Virus record (IMG/VR): IMGVR_UViG_3300020159_000160
Span: 1 to 24,842 of that record
From: a virus
DNA length: 24,842 nucleotides
Strand: one strand, 5' to 3'
The notes under the pieces are model-generated. The model ran no database searches. It was not told the origin of the DNA and saw only the letters and a list, made by a program, of their open reading frames with translations. The position numbers and the translations under genes were made by a program. This document shows, in pieces, positions 7,536-12,694 of this stretch. Numbering within the stretch: position 1 is the first letter of the stretch; each line of letters opens with the position of its first letter.

Positions 7536-7550
7536 GTATGATAATCATAC
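7536..7550. promoter_or_regulatory. Palindrome site 4
   Basis: Exact copy 100 bases after site 3. It ends 12 bases before the AAAGGA ribosome site of the next gene. A weak -35-like TTGCAC lies 16 bases before the TATGAT within the site. Confidence 0.85.
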
Positions 7551-7572
7551 AGGTTCTAATCGAAAGGATAGC

Positions 7573-7728
7573 ATGATGAACTTAGACGAAATGGAAGCCC
7601 TAGTCGCAGAAGCGCGTAGTGCTATCCGAGCAGAAGTCCTCAAGAATAATGAAGACGAAGCACAAGCCAAAGAGGCAAAGCGCCTTGCTGGTGTTCAAGC
7701 CCTAGAAAGGGCAAAAACCTATGCATGA
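7573..7728 (+). CDS. Small unknown helical protein (51 aa)
   Basis: A 51-residue, almost entirely helical and charged protein with long Ala/Glu/Lys/Arg heptad-like runs, possibly a coiled coil. Two adjacent ATGs (7573, 7576) follow AAAGGA at 7563-7568; the second has the better spacing. It is the first gene after palindrome site 4. It ends just inside the region leading to the next gene. No family is recognised. Confidence 0.65.
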   Translation: MMNLDEMEALVAEARSAIRAEVLKNNEDEAQAKEAKRLAGVQALERAKTYA

Positions 7729-7741
7729 TTGGAGTATGACT

Positions 7742-7912
7742 ATGAACGAAAGCGACCTAGATTTAGAGGCTATGGAGATTGCACGCGACATCTTCACAGA
7801 CGAAGAACTAGAAGAAATCCTACTAGAAGAAGATGCCTACGGCATAGACATCTCCCTCGATGAAATCTTAATGGAAAGCGAAGATGACGAATACTCGGAG
7901 TGGGCTGAGTAA
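7742..7912 (+). CDS. Very acidic small protein (56 aa)
   Basis: A 56-residue protein starting at ATG 7742, chosen because GGAG at 7731-7734 lies seven bases upstream; in-frame ATGs at 7721 and 7736 are possible. I count 24 Asp/Glu and a single Arg, a net charge near -23. The acidic residues are spread over helical segments (FTDEELEEILLEED and ISLDEILMESEDDE). Strong, evenly spread negative charge in a tiny phage early protein is typical of DNA mimics that inhibit restriction or other DNA-binding enzymes, but this is inference. Its 3-prime end overlaps a tRNA-like RNA structure. Confidence 0.65.
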   Translation: MNESDLDLEAMEIARDIFTDEELEEILLEEDAYGIDISLDEILMESEDDEYSEWAE

Positions 7913-7971
7913 TACCATCTGGTAGCCTATGCTGGGCATAGCCATGAGTTCGATTCTCATGATAGGCACTC
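7898..7971 (+). ncRNA. tRNA-like cloverleaf, probably a degenerate tRNA
   Basis: A perfect T-arm-like hairpin lies at 7943-7961 (CATGAG-TTCGATT-CTCATG), containing the classic TTCGA loop. Upstream are an anticodon-arm-like CTATGC-TGG-GCATAG (7927-7941), GGCT/AGCC pairing (7903-7906 with 7924-7927) around a TGGTAG D-loop-like sequence, and GAGTG/CACTC closing ends (7898-7902 with 7967-7971). The proportions do not fit a canonical tRNA: only a 5-bp acceptor, an oversized D-loop and extra bases after the T-arm. GCCTAT (7925-7930) can also pair with ATAGGC (7962-7967). It may be a decayed or non-canonical tRNA, or a tRNA mimic. Confidence 0.3.
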
Positions 7972-7972
7972 T

Positions 7973-7987
7973 GTATGATAATCATAC
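7973..7987. promoter_or_regulatory. Palindrome site 5
   Basis: Exact copy, one base after the tRNA-like element and 24 bases before the ATG of the next gene, with AAGGG between. Confidence 0.85.
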
Positions 7988-8011
7988 AGTAATCTAACGA
8001 AGGGAAATGAA

Positions 8012-8167
8012 ATGGAACTGTTCAACCTAGAGGTAAGCAAGTGGGGCATCAGCCTTACAACATACTTCGGTGATGTGTATGTCTTTTGGCGTAGCGTCTA
8101 CTTAGTAATCGGTATCGTAATCGTTCTCCGCCTTGCTAAGATTATCCGCAAGAAGGTAAGCAAATGA
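8012..8167 (+). CDS. Single-pass membrane protein (51 aa)
   Basis: Starts at ATG 8012 with AAGGG about seven bases upstream, right after palindrome site 5. Residues 1-28 are amphipathic and aromatic-rich. Residues about 29-46 form one hydrophobic helix (YLVIGIVIVLRLAKII) followed by a basic tail (RKKVSK), which predicts a cytoplasmic C-terminus. The stop overlaps the next start as ATGA. The function is unknown; small early membrane proteins in phages often interfere with host envelope processes or superinfection. Confidence 0.75.
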   Translation: MELFNLEVSKWGISLTTYFGDVYVFWRSVYLVIGIVIVLRLAKIIRKKVSK

Positions 8168-8298
8168 GTAAAGTATGGGAGTCTTTCCTAACCGCAGAAG
8201 ATGTTAGTGGCTACACACCTGACGAAATCGAATTACTTATAGCCGACCTTGATGATGCTGTAATGGCTGTAATAGAAGATTTCGGAGGACTATCATGA
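8164..8298 (+). CDS. Small acidic protein (44 aa)
   Basis: A 44-residue acidic protein with a helical centre (TPDEIELLIADLDDAVMAVIEDF). Both ends overlap neighbours as ATGA, so it lies inside a translationally coupled trio. No family is recognised. Confidence 0.7.
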   Translation: MSKVWESFLTAEDVSGYTPDEIELLIADLDDAVMAVIEDFGGLS

Positions 8299-8483
8299 GT
8301 GCCGCCGACACAAACCTACTGCTCGACCTCACTCCGCGTGAAGTGGAAGTGATTCGAATGGCATTAAGGGCGCAACAGGACATCCACAAGCGCAACGATT
8401 TCAAGGTGCTTGTTGTTGAAGTGGAGACCCTACGCTCAAAAATTGCTGACGCTATGCTTGACTTACGCAAGACATTAGTATAA
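8295..8483 (+). CDS. Small helical protein (62 aa)
   Basis: A 62-residue protein with GGAGGA a few bases upstream and an ATGA overlap with the preceding gene. The sequence LTPREVEVIRMALRAQQ followed by a long helix (VEVETLRSKIADAMLDLRKT) resembles a short helix-turn-helix or coiled-coil protein. The segment TPREVEVIRMAL superficially recalls LuxR-type helices, but the protein is too short for a firm call. It ends the coupled trio that starts at 8012. Confidence 0.75.
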   Translation: MSAADTNLLLDLTPREVEVIRMALRAQQDIHKRNDFKVLVVEVETLRSKIADAMLDLRKTLV

Positions 8484-8516
8484 GGTTATACCTATAACTG
8501 AATAGCACCACCTCGC

Positions 8517-8531
8517 GTATGATAATCATAC
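8517..8531. promoter_or_regulatory. Palindrome site 6
   Basis: Exact copy 21 bases before the amidoligase ATG; GAGAGGATAG lies between site and start. Confidence 0.9.
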
Positions 8532-8552
8532 GGAGTATCGAGAGGATAGATT

Positions 8553-9758
8553 ATGGATACAGATGAAGTATCATCTGAACTAACTTGCAGAGGTTGTATG
8601 ACCGAAGTTAGTGAAGATGATGCGTATTACATCTCTCATTCAACTGATGTATCTTGCGCAGATTGTAAGGTAATCTGTGAGCATTGTGATGATGTCGGTT
8701 GGGTAAATGATGACTGGTTTTACATAGACCAAAGTGAGATGTGGTGTCAAAGTTGCATGGAAGACCATGCTAATTACTGTGATGACTGTAATGAGTATCA
8801 TACAGGCTCTAGTTATTACACAGAAGACACCAACAATTCTTACTGCGAAAACTGTGTGGGGAATACAAGTTGGTGTGAGGACTGTGATGCGTATTATGCT
8901 CACGGATGCTCAGACCATGACGGAGATGAAGCGCGGGTAATCCATGATTATTCTTACCGCCCTGACCCTATCTTCCACACTACTGATGACACTACCCGCT
9001 TATTCTTCGGACTAGAAATCGAAGTAGAAGCATCACGCAACAGGTCTGAATCAGCAGAATATGCGAGCAGACTTGAGCAACTGAGCCTAGCCTATCTCAA
9101 AAGTGATGGCTCTCTGAACTGTGGCTTTGAAATAGTCACGCACCCCATGACCCATGATTTTTACAAGAACGAAGCCTATGAGTTGTGGAATACTCTCGAA
9201 GCCTTACGAAGTAGGGTTGGTATCAAGGTGAAAGCGTGGGATGCGTCTACCGCAGGTCTGCACATTCACATCTCTCGCGCAGGATTCAATGGTGGTTCGC
9301 ACATGCACCGCTTCTTACGATTAGTGTATGATAATCAGACACTATACGAAGCGATAGCAGGTCGTTCATCTAGTCGCTGGGCTAAGTTTGATGATGCTCA
9401 AACCGACTATGTAGAAGAAGATAACGAAGGCAATAGAGAATGGAAATCTCGTCGCAATCTAAAGAATAAGTTAGACAACTCTCGCAATAGCGACAGATAC
9501 TCTGCGGTCAATACGCAGAACCATGCTACTTTAGAGATGCGTATCTTTAGGAGTAGCGTCAATAGCGACACAGTAAAATCATTTATAGACTTAGCGCACG
9601 CCAGCGTTGAGTATACTAGAGGTATGTCGGTAAGAGATGTGCGTCAAGGCGCACTATCACAAGACAACTTCTCCTCATATATACAGGACAATTCTGCCCT
9701 GTATCCCGAACTCAATGCTAGGTTAGCAAAGGTTGCTAATCAACTACAAAGTGTATGA
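8553..9758 (+). CDS. Amidoligase (COOH-NH2 ligase) with N-terminal zinc ribbons
   Basis: A 401-residue protein with two parts. Residues 12-119 carry a chain of about nine Cys pairs (CRGC, CADC, CEHC, CQSC, CDDC, CENC, CEDC), probably several zinc ribbons. Residues 148-345 match the phage/bacterial amidoligase family, a glutamine-synthetase/GCS2-like fold that joins a carboxylate to an amine using ATP. The motifs are FGLEIEVEA (E155, E157, E159), SDGSLNCGFEIVTHP (D185, E193), AGLHIHIS (H237, H239) and HATLEMRIFR (E328, R330). The substrate is unknown; peptide or protein tagging and cell-wall modification are possibilities from the family. Palindrome site 6 precedes it, an eroded site lies within it (9326-9340), and its stop codon lies inside site 8. 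The amidotransferase gene follows directly. Confidence 0.85.
   Translation: MDTDEVSSELTCRGCMTEVSEDDAYYISHSTDVSCADCKVICEHCDDVGWVNDDWFYIDQSEMWCQSCMEDHANYCDDCNEYHTGSSYYTEDTNNSYCENCVGNTSWCEDCDAYYAHGCSDHDGDEARVIHDYSYRPDPIFHTTDDTTRLFFGLEIEVEASRNRSESAEYASRLEQLSLAYLKSDGSLNCGFEIVTHPMTHDFYKNEAYELWNTLEALRSRVGIKVKAWDASTAGLHIHISRAGFNGGSHMHRFLRLVYDNQTLYEAIAGRSSSRWAKFDDAQTDYVEEDNEGNREWKSRRNLKNKLDNSRNSDRYSAVNTQNHATLEMRIFRSSVNSDTVKSFIDLAHASVEYTRGMSVRDVRQGALSQDNFSSYIQDNSALYPELNARLAKVANQLQSV
9326..9340. promoter_or_regulatory. Palindrome site 7, one mismatch, inside the amidoligase gene
   Basis: GTATGATAATCAGAC differs from the consensus by one base. It is read as YDNQT, in the same frame as the other intragenic copies. 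Confidence 0.6.
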
Positions 9759-9767
9759 TAATCATAC
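9753..9767. promoter_or_regulatory. Palindrome site 8
   Basis: Exact copy that contains the amidoligase stop codon (GTA TGA) and ends 14 bases before the amidotransferase ATG, with AGGATAG between. Confidence 0.9.
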
Positions 9768-9781
9768 AGATAGGATAGATT

Positions 9782-10624
9782 ATGTGCTTATTGGTCGTAT
9801 GCTCTCCCAACTCTACTCCTCGTAAAAAAGATTTAGAGTGTGCTTCATGTAATAACCCGCATGGCTTCGGCTATGCAGTAATTGCTGGTGATAAGATTAT
9901 CACAGGCAAGGGTATGTCTGCTAAGAAAATTATCAAAGAGTTCTTAGATGTTCGTAAAGAATACCCGAATAGTTATGCTATGTTTCATGCTAGATATGCA
10001 ACGCATGGCGTAAAGAATGACGATAACTGCCACCCTTTCAAGGTTGGTGGTAGAGATGATACCTATTTAGCGCACAATGGTATCCTCGACATAGAAATCC
10101 ATGCAACAGATAAGCGTAGTGATACACGCATCTTTGCAGAGGATACCCTTCCAACTATTGGCGGTGTCAAAGCCCTTGATGACGACAATGTATGGAAAAT
10201 AGTAAGTAAGTGGGCTAGTGGTAGCAAGGTTGCTATTCTTACACTAGACCCTAGTGCTGGCGACCAATGCTATATCATTAACGAAACTAGTGGACATTGG
10301 GATAATGAGGGAATGTGGTGGTCTAATGATACATACAAGCCATCCGCATGGTCTAGTTATATCAAACCCAGTAGTGCGACGGCGCTGGCGTATGATAATC
10401 ATACAGATACGGAAATACTGGACGATTTCGAATGTCCTTCATGTAGGGCGATAGCATTTGAGGATGCTAACCCTTACTACTGCGAAATGTGCTACACCTG
10501 CTTCGACTGCGTAGGGACATATGGCGACAGTTGCCTATGCTATACGCCAGCCGATAGCAAGTGGATGCGCGACCAACACAAACCTCAGAATGCGTGGTAT
10601 TATGACAAACATTTCGACTTCTAA
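9782..10624 (+). CDS. Class-II glutamine amidotransferase with C-terminal zinc-binding tail
   Basis: A 280-residue Ntn-hydrolase. The chain begins Met-Cys, so Cys2 becomes the N-terminal nucleophile that releases ammonia from glutamine. HARYATHG (69-76) and LAHNG (96-100) are the diagnostic motifs of the class-II fold. Residues 218-253 form a Cys-rich tail (CPSC, CEMCYTCFDC, CLC) that probably binds zinc and echoes the Cys-rich head of the adjacent amidoligase. No synthase domain is attached, so a partner must accept the ammonia or the activity must be a hydrolase or ligase acting on gamma-glutamyl compounds. The neighbouring amidoligase is the obvious candidate. Palindrome site 9 lies inside the gene and encodes YDNHT (204-208), between the catalytic domain and the Cys-rich tail. 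Confidence 0.85.
   Translation: MCLLVVCSPNSTPRKKDLECASCNNPHGFGYAVIAGDKIITGKGMSAKKIIKEFLDVRKEYPNSYAMFHARYATHGVKNDDNCHPFKVGGRDDTYLAHNGILDIEIHATDKRSDTRIFAEDTLPTIGGVKALDDDNVWKIVSKWASGSKVAILTLDPSAGDQCYIINETSGHWDNEGMWWSNDTYKPSAWSSYIKPSSATALAYDNHTDTEILDDFECPSCRAIAFEDANPYYCEMCYTCFDCVGTYGDSCLCYTPADSKWMRDQHKPQNAWYYDKHFDF
10390..10404. promoter_or_regulatory. Palindrome site 9, inside the amidotransferase gene
   Basis: Exact copy read as YDNHT at the junction between catalytic domain and Cys-rich tail. Confidence 0.85.
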
Positions 10625-10811
10625 GGAGATTAAGATACACGAACCCTTGCGGGGGATGTGGGTAATGGGATACATTACTGAAACAATTACTGATGAAGGG
10701 ACTGTGCGATATGGCACTTTCCCGACAATAGAAAAAGCCGAAGAATGGGCTATTCAACTAATTAACGCTGAGATAGTTCCTGTATACTATCCAGCATATA
10801 ACAGGGGGTAA
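10602..10811 (+). CDS. Small unknown protein (about 69 aa, start uncertain)
   Basis: The conserved-looking part is WVMGYITETITDEG then FPTIEKAEEWAIQL, a compact alpha/beta protein ending VPVYYPAYNRG. The start is unclear. ATG 10602 overlaps the amidotransferase end by 23 bases and lacks a good ribosome site. ATG 10656 follows a G-run too closely. A strong AAGGAG at 10623-10628 is best spaced for a non-standard ATA at 10635. I recognise no family. Confidence 0.6.
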   Translation: MTNISTSKEIKIHEPLRGMWVMGYITETITDEGTVRYGTFPTIEKAEEWAIQLINAEIVPVYYPAYNRG

Positions 10812-10813
10812 GT

Positions 10814-10942
10814 GTGGACAAAGAAAAACTACGTGATGTGGTGTTGGATTATATCCACCTACTCACATCAAGCAACTCGTATGATTATCATACGGATAAA
10901 AAACTGGCAGATGCACGATTACTACTAGAGGAGTTATCATGA
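10814..10942 (+). CDS. Small helical protein (42 aa, GTG start) containing a palindrome site
   Basis: A 42-residue frame from GTG 10814, two bases after the previous stop and preceded by GGGGG. It ends with an ATGA overlap onto the next gene. Both halves are helical (KEKLRDVVLDYIHLL and KKLADARLLLEEL), joined by a linker SSNSYDYHTD that is encoded by palindrome site 10. The site therefore sits where an insertion would least disturb the protein. No family is recognised. Confidence 0.65.
   Translation: MDKEKLRDVVLDYIHLLTSSNSYDYHTDKKLADARLLLEELS
10879..10893. promoter_or_regulatory. Palindrome site 10, opposite orientation
   Basis: GTATGATTATCATAC, the reverse complement of the usual form (central T instead of A). 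It is the only copy in this orientation. Confidence 0.85.
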
Positions 10943-11193
10943 ATGATGCGGAAGTAACAGTTAGCGAGATGAATGAATCGTTCAATATCAAACAAAGGAT
11001 GCGACGAGAAACGGGCTGGGTCAAAGACTTTGAGTTAGTCAATGGTGCTCGTATGTTATTCGGTGGACGATTATACTGGGATGAAAATGATGGATACAGA
11101 GTAACTTGGGATACTACTGCACCTGAAATGGCAGATAGACCTGAGTTTGAATATGTATTAGATTCGATACTGGAGGATAAATATAATGGATGA
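10939..11193 (+). CDS. Small unknown protein (84 aa)
   Basis: GAGGAG precedes the ATG, which overlaps the previous stop. The N-terminal 30 residues are helical and charged. The rest (MLFGGRLYWDENDGYRVTW then FEYVLDSILEDKYNG) looks like a small beta-sheet domain with a C-terminal helix. It is coupled to the next gene by an 8-base overlap. The function is unknown. Confidence 0.75.
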   Translation: MNDAEVTVSEMNESFNIKQRMRRETGWVKDFELVNGARMLFGGRLYWDENDGYRVTWDTTAPEMADRPEFEYVLDSILEDKYNG

Positions 11194-11389
11194 CAATGTA
11201 GAATATGATGCAACTGTTACTGTTACATTTAGGTTCAAGTTAGAAGCGCAGGACGATTACGCTGCGGAGAAAAATGCTGCCATTGAGTGGCAGAACAACC
11301 TCTATCATAGCGAAATCGAAGATATATGGGTAGAAATGATTGAAGAAGATGACTCTGATGAATCTATCGGGGGTGATGAAGATGAATAA
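11186..11389 (+). CDS. Small acidic protein (67 aa)
   Basis: GGAGGATAAATATA precedes the ATG. The first 20 residues alternate as a beta strand (YDATVTVTFRFKLEA). A helix follows (DDYAAEKNAAIEWQNNLY), then a highly acidic tail (EMIEEDDSDESIGGDEDE). It overlaps genes on both sides by 8 bases. No family is recognised. Confidence 0.75.
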   Translation: MDDNVEYDATVTVTFRFKLEAQDDYAAEKNAAIEWQNNLYHSEIEDIWVEMIEEDDSDESIGGDEDE

Positions 11390-11582
11390 GAAAGAACTAA
11401 AAGCACTAAAGGAAGAGTTGACTGACCAAGCATGGCAGATACTTTACTTCGAGTCAGCAATGTCTAATGAAGATAAGGCACACAAGGCACTACTGGAACG
11501 ACTTGACACTATCTACTGGACAGGCTATAATCAGGGTATGGAAGATGCGGTAAATAGCGACGACTTAGGGAGTGCATACTAA
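11382..11582 (+). CDS. Small helical protein (66 aa)
   Basis: Starts at ATG 11382 (MNKKELKALKEELTDQ), overlapping the previous gene by 8 bases; an upstream ATG at 11340 would give an unlikely Met-rich extension. The protein is helical, with KALLERLDTIYWTGYNQGMEDAV near the end. The pattern YxxGYNxGxxDA recalls small phage proteins of unknown function that occur in clusters. It is coupled to the next gene by TAATG. Confidence 0.75.
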   Translation: MNKKELKALKEELTDQAWQILYFESAMSNEDKAHKALLERLDTIYWTGYNQGMEDAVNSDDLGSAY

Positions 11583-11728
11583 TGAGTGAACCAATGTGGC
11601 TTGACGGAGACCCCGTTGCACTAGGAACTGCCATCTGTGATGAATGCGACTGCAACCATGACTCAGATGAAGACTGCGTTGTAGAGGATGACCCTGATAG
11701 AATGTGGGATGAGATGCATGAAGACTGA
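11582..11728 (+). CDS. Tiny Cys-rich acidic protein (48 aa)
   Basis: A 48-residue protein starting within the previous stop (TAATG) and overlapping the WhiB gene by 11 bases. It has CDECDC at 19-24, followed by NHDSDEDC, so four Cys and a His lie within 14 residues and could bind a metal. About a third of the residues are acidic. It sits directly before the iron-sulfur regulator WhiB. The function is unknown. Confidence 0.65.
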   Translation: MSEPMWLDGDPVALGTAICDECDCNHDSDEDCVVEDDPDRMWDEMHED

Positions 11729-12056
11729 ACCACTAATAGGTAACTGCACGGACGACCCGAATGCAGATTACTGGTTTCCTGAGAACGAAAACGGTCGACC
11801 TTCTAGGGCTAGACGAGAAGCGTTAGTGAGTAGCATCAACTACGCTATCGAACAATGTAATACTTGCCCTGCAAAAGAAAGATGTTTACAAGAAGGAATG
11901 AAATCAGAAAATCTACCGCATGGTATATGGGGTGGATTACTCGCTGGCGAACGTATCGCTATGCTAGGTAAGTCACGAGAAGATTATGGAGTGCAGACAG
12001 ATTTAGGACGCGCTCTAGACTTTGCCGATAAGATGATACCTCTAGTAAGGTGGTAA
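11718..12056 (+). CDS. WhiB-family iron-sulfur transcription regulator
   Basis: A 112-residue protein (ATG 11718; ATG 11688 would start inside the preceding gene). It has the four invariant cysteines of WhiB-like proteins, C10, C47, C50 and C56, in the pattern C-x36-C-x2-C-x5-C, which bind a 4Fe-4S cluster. An FPE-type segment follows C10, and the signature GIWGG turn is at 69-73. WhiB proteins bind the host primary sigma factor and redirect transcription, and phage copies can repress the host gene or influence superinfection. This family is confined to Actinobacteria and their phages, so the gene is the clearest host marker in the window. The C-terminus (EDYGVQTDLGRALDF) lacks an obvious AT-hook. 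Confidence 0.9.
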   Translation: MKTEPLIGNCTDDPNADYWFPENENGRPSRARREALVSSINYAIEQCNTCPAKERCLQEGMKSENLPHGIWGGLLAGERIAMLGKSREDYGVQTDLGRALDFADKMIPLVRW

Positions 12057-12059
12057 AAT

Positions 12060-12440
12060 ATGAAAAAATTATTACTATTATTTGTAGTAATGTTCATGTT
12101 GTTCGGAATAACGCATATAGACCAAGCACCAATAAAAAAACCCCATAAGTGGGGTGTTGAAGATAGTAAAGCATATGCAAGAGATATAATGTTAGCGTGG
12201 ACGGACAAGCAATTCGTCTGCTTAGATAGATTATGGCAGAAGGAATCTAATTGGAGACCCGAAGCCTACAATAAAGTAAAAGTAATGGGCAAGAATGCGG
12301 GTGGCATACCACAGATACTAGGTATGGACCCAAAAACACCAGCAACACGGCAAATTGAACGCGGATTTGCTTATATTTTATATCGCTATGGCTCACCATG
12401 CCAAGCGTTAAAGTTCCATCAAGAGAACGGGTGGTATTGA
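12060..12440 (+). CDS. Secreted lysozyme-like transglycosylase
   Basis: A 126-residue protein with an N-terminal signal or anchor (KKLLLLFVVMFMLFGI, 2-17) followed by a compact lysozyme-like domain. Key features are FVCLDRLWQKESNWRPEAYN (catalytic Glu62), GGIPQIL (81-87) and the ending RYGSPCQALKFHQENGWY. These match the small transglycosylase domain common in actinobacterial secreted proteins, which cleaves the glycan of peptidoglycan. C54 and C114 could form a disulfide. The gene lies in the early block next to the WhiB gene, far from the lysis cassette, so a role in wall remodelling or superinfection control is as likely as lysis. It is coupled to the next gene by TGATG. Confidence 0.85.
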   Translation: MKKLLLLFVVMFMLFGITHIDQAPIKKPHKWGVEDSKAYARDIMLAWTDKQFVCLDRLWQKESNWRPEAYNKVKVMGKNAGGIPQILGMDPKTPATRQIERGFAYILYRYGSPCQALKFHQENGWY

Positions 12441-12691
12441 TGATAACAAGGGTTAGACTTGGTCAATTACAGACCTTCAAGGAAGATGCATATAAGCAAG
12501 AGCCTCGAGTTCAGAAAGTAATAGACAAACTGCATGAATTCGGGTATACTAAGTTAGATGCTAGGGTCTTAGCCAAAGATATAGTTAAAAGGTTAGATAA
12601 CTATATTGGCGTTCAGGATGCTATAGCACAACAACGTCAACGGCTGTATGATAATCATACACTCCGTCCGACACAAACTATGCGGAGGTAG
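12440..12691 (+). CDS. Small unknown basic helical protein (83 aa)
   Basis: Starts at ATG 12440 within the previous stop (TGATG). It is basic and helical, with DKLHEFGYTKLDARVLAKDIVKRL in the centre. Palindrome site 11 lies near the end and encodes YDNHT, followed by a basic tail that also contains a CCGACACAAAC motif. The function is unknown; a nucleic-acid-binding role would fit the charge. Confidence 0.75.
   Translation: MITRVRLGQLQTFKEDAYKQEPRVQKVIDKLHEFGYTKLDARVLAKDIVKRLDNYIGVQDAIAQQRQRLYDNHTLRPTQTMRR
12646..12660. promoter_or_regulatory. Palindrome site 11, inside a small gene
   Basis: Exact copy read as YDNHT, 35 bases before the FmdB-like gene. It is the last copy in the window. Confidence 0.85.
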
Positions 12692-12694
12692 CGC

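Larger units (their letters stand above)
7226..7572. other. Gene-free leader with three palindrome sites
   Basis: About 350 bases without a convincing gene. It holds two overlapping CCRACACAAAC motifs (7265-7285) and three copies of the 15-bp palindrome at 7333, 7436 and 7536, spaced 103 and 100 bases. The stretches before the second and third copies both contain ATGAAG about 28-30 bases upstream and end in CTTGTATGATAATC, which hints at an old duplication. Two tiny frames (7406-7441, 11 aa; 7508-7576, 22 aa) lack good ribosome sites. Confidence 0.6.

Noticed and set aside
7406-7576. Two very short frames (7406-7441 and 7508-7576) as leader peptides.
   Set aside because: Neither has a well-placed ribosome site; they run into palindrome sites and show no recognisable attenuator structure downstream.
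7898-7971. A functional canonical tRNA.
   Set aside because: The 7-bp acceptor stem cannot be formed with the correct distance from the T-arm, the D-loop is too long, and the base before the putative anticodon is not T. Kept only as a tRNA-like element.
6416-12660. The repeated palindromes as a CRISPR array.
   Set aside because: Repeats are only 15 bp, spacing ranges from 100 to about 1,750 bases, several lie inside genes, and no cas1/cas2 genes are present.
6416-12660. The palindromes as rho-independent terminators.
   Set aside because: The stem is AT-rich with at most 6 pairs around a 3-base loop, no T-tract follows, and several copies lie just before ribosome sites or inside genes.
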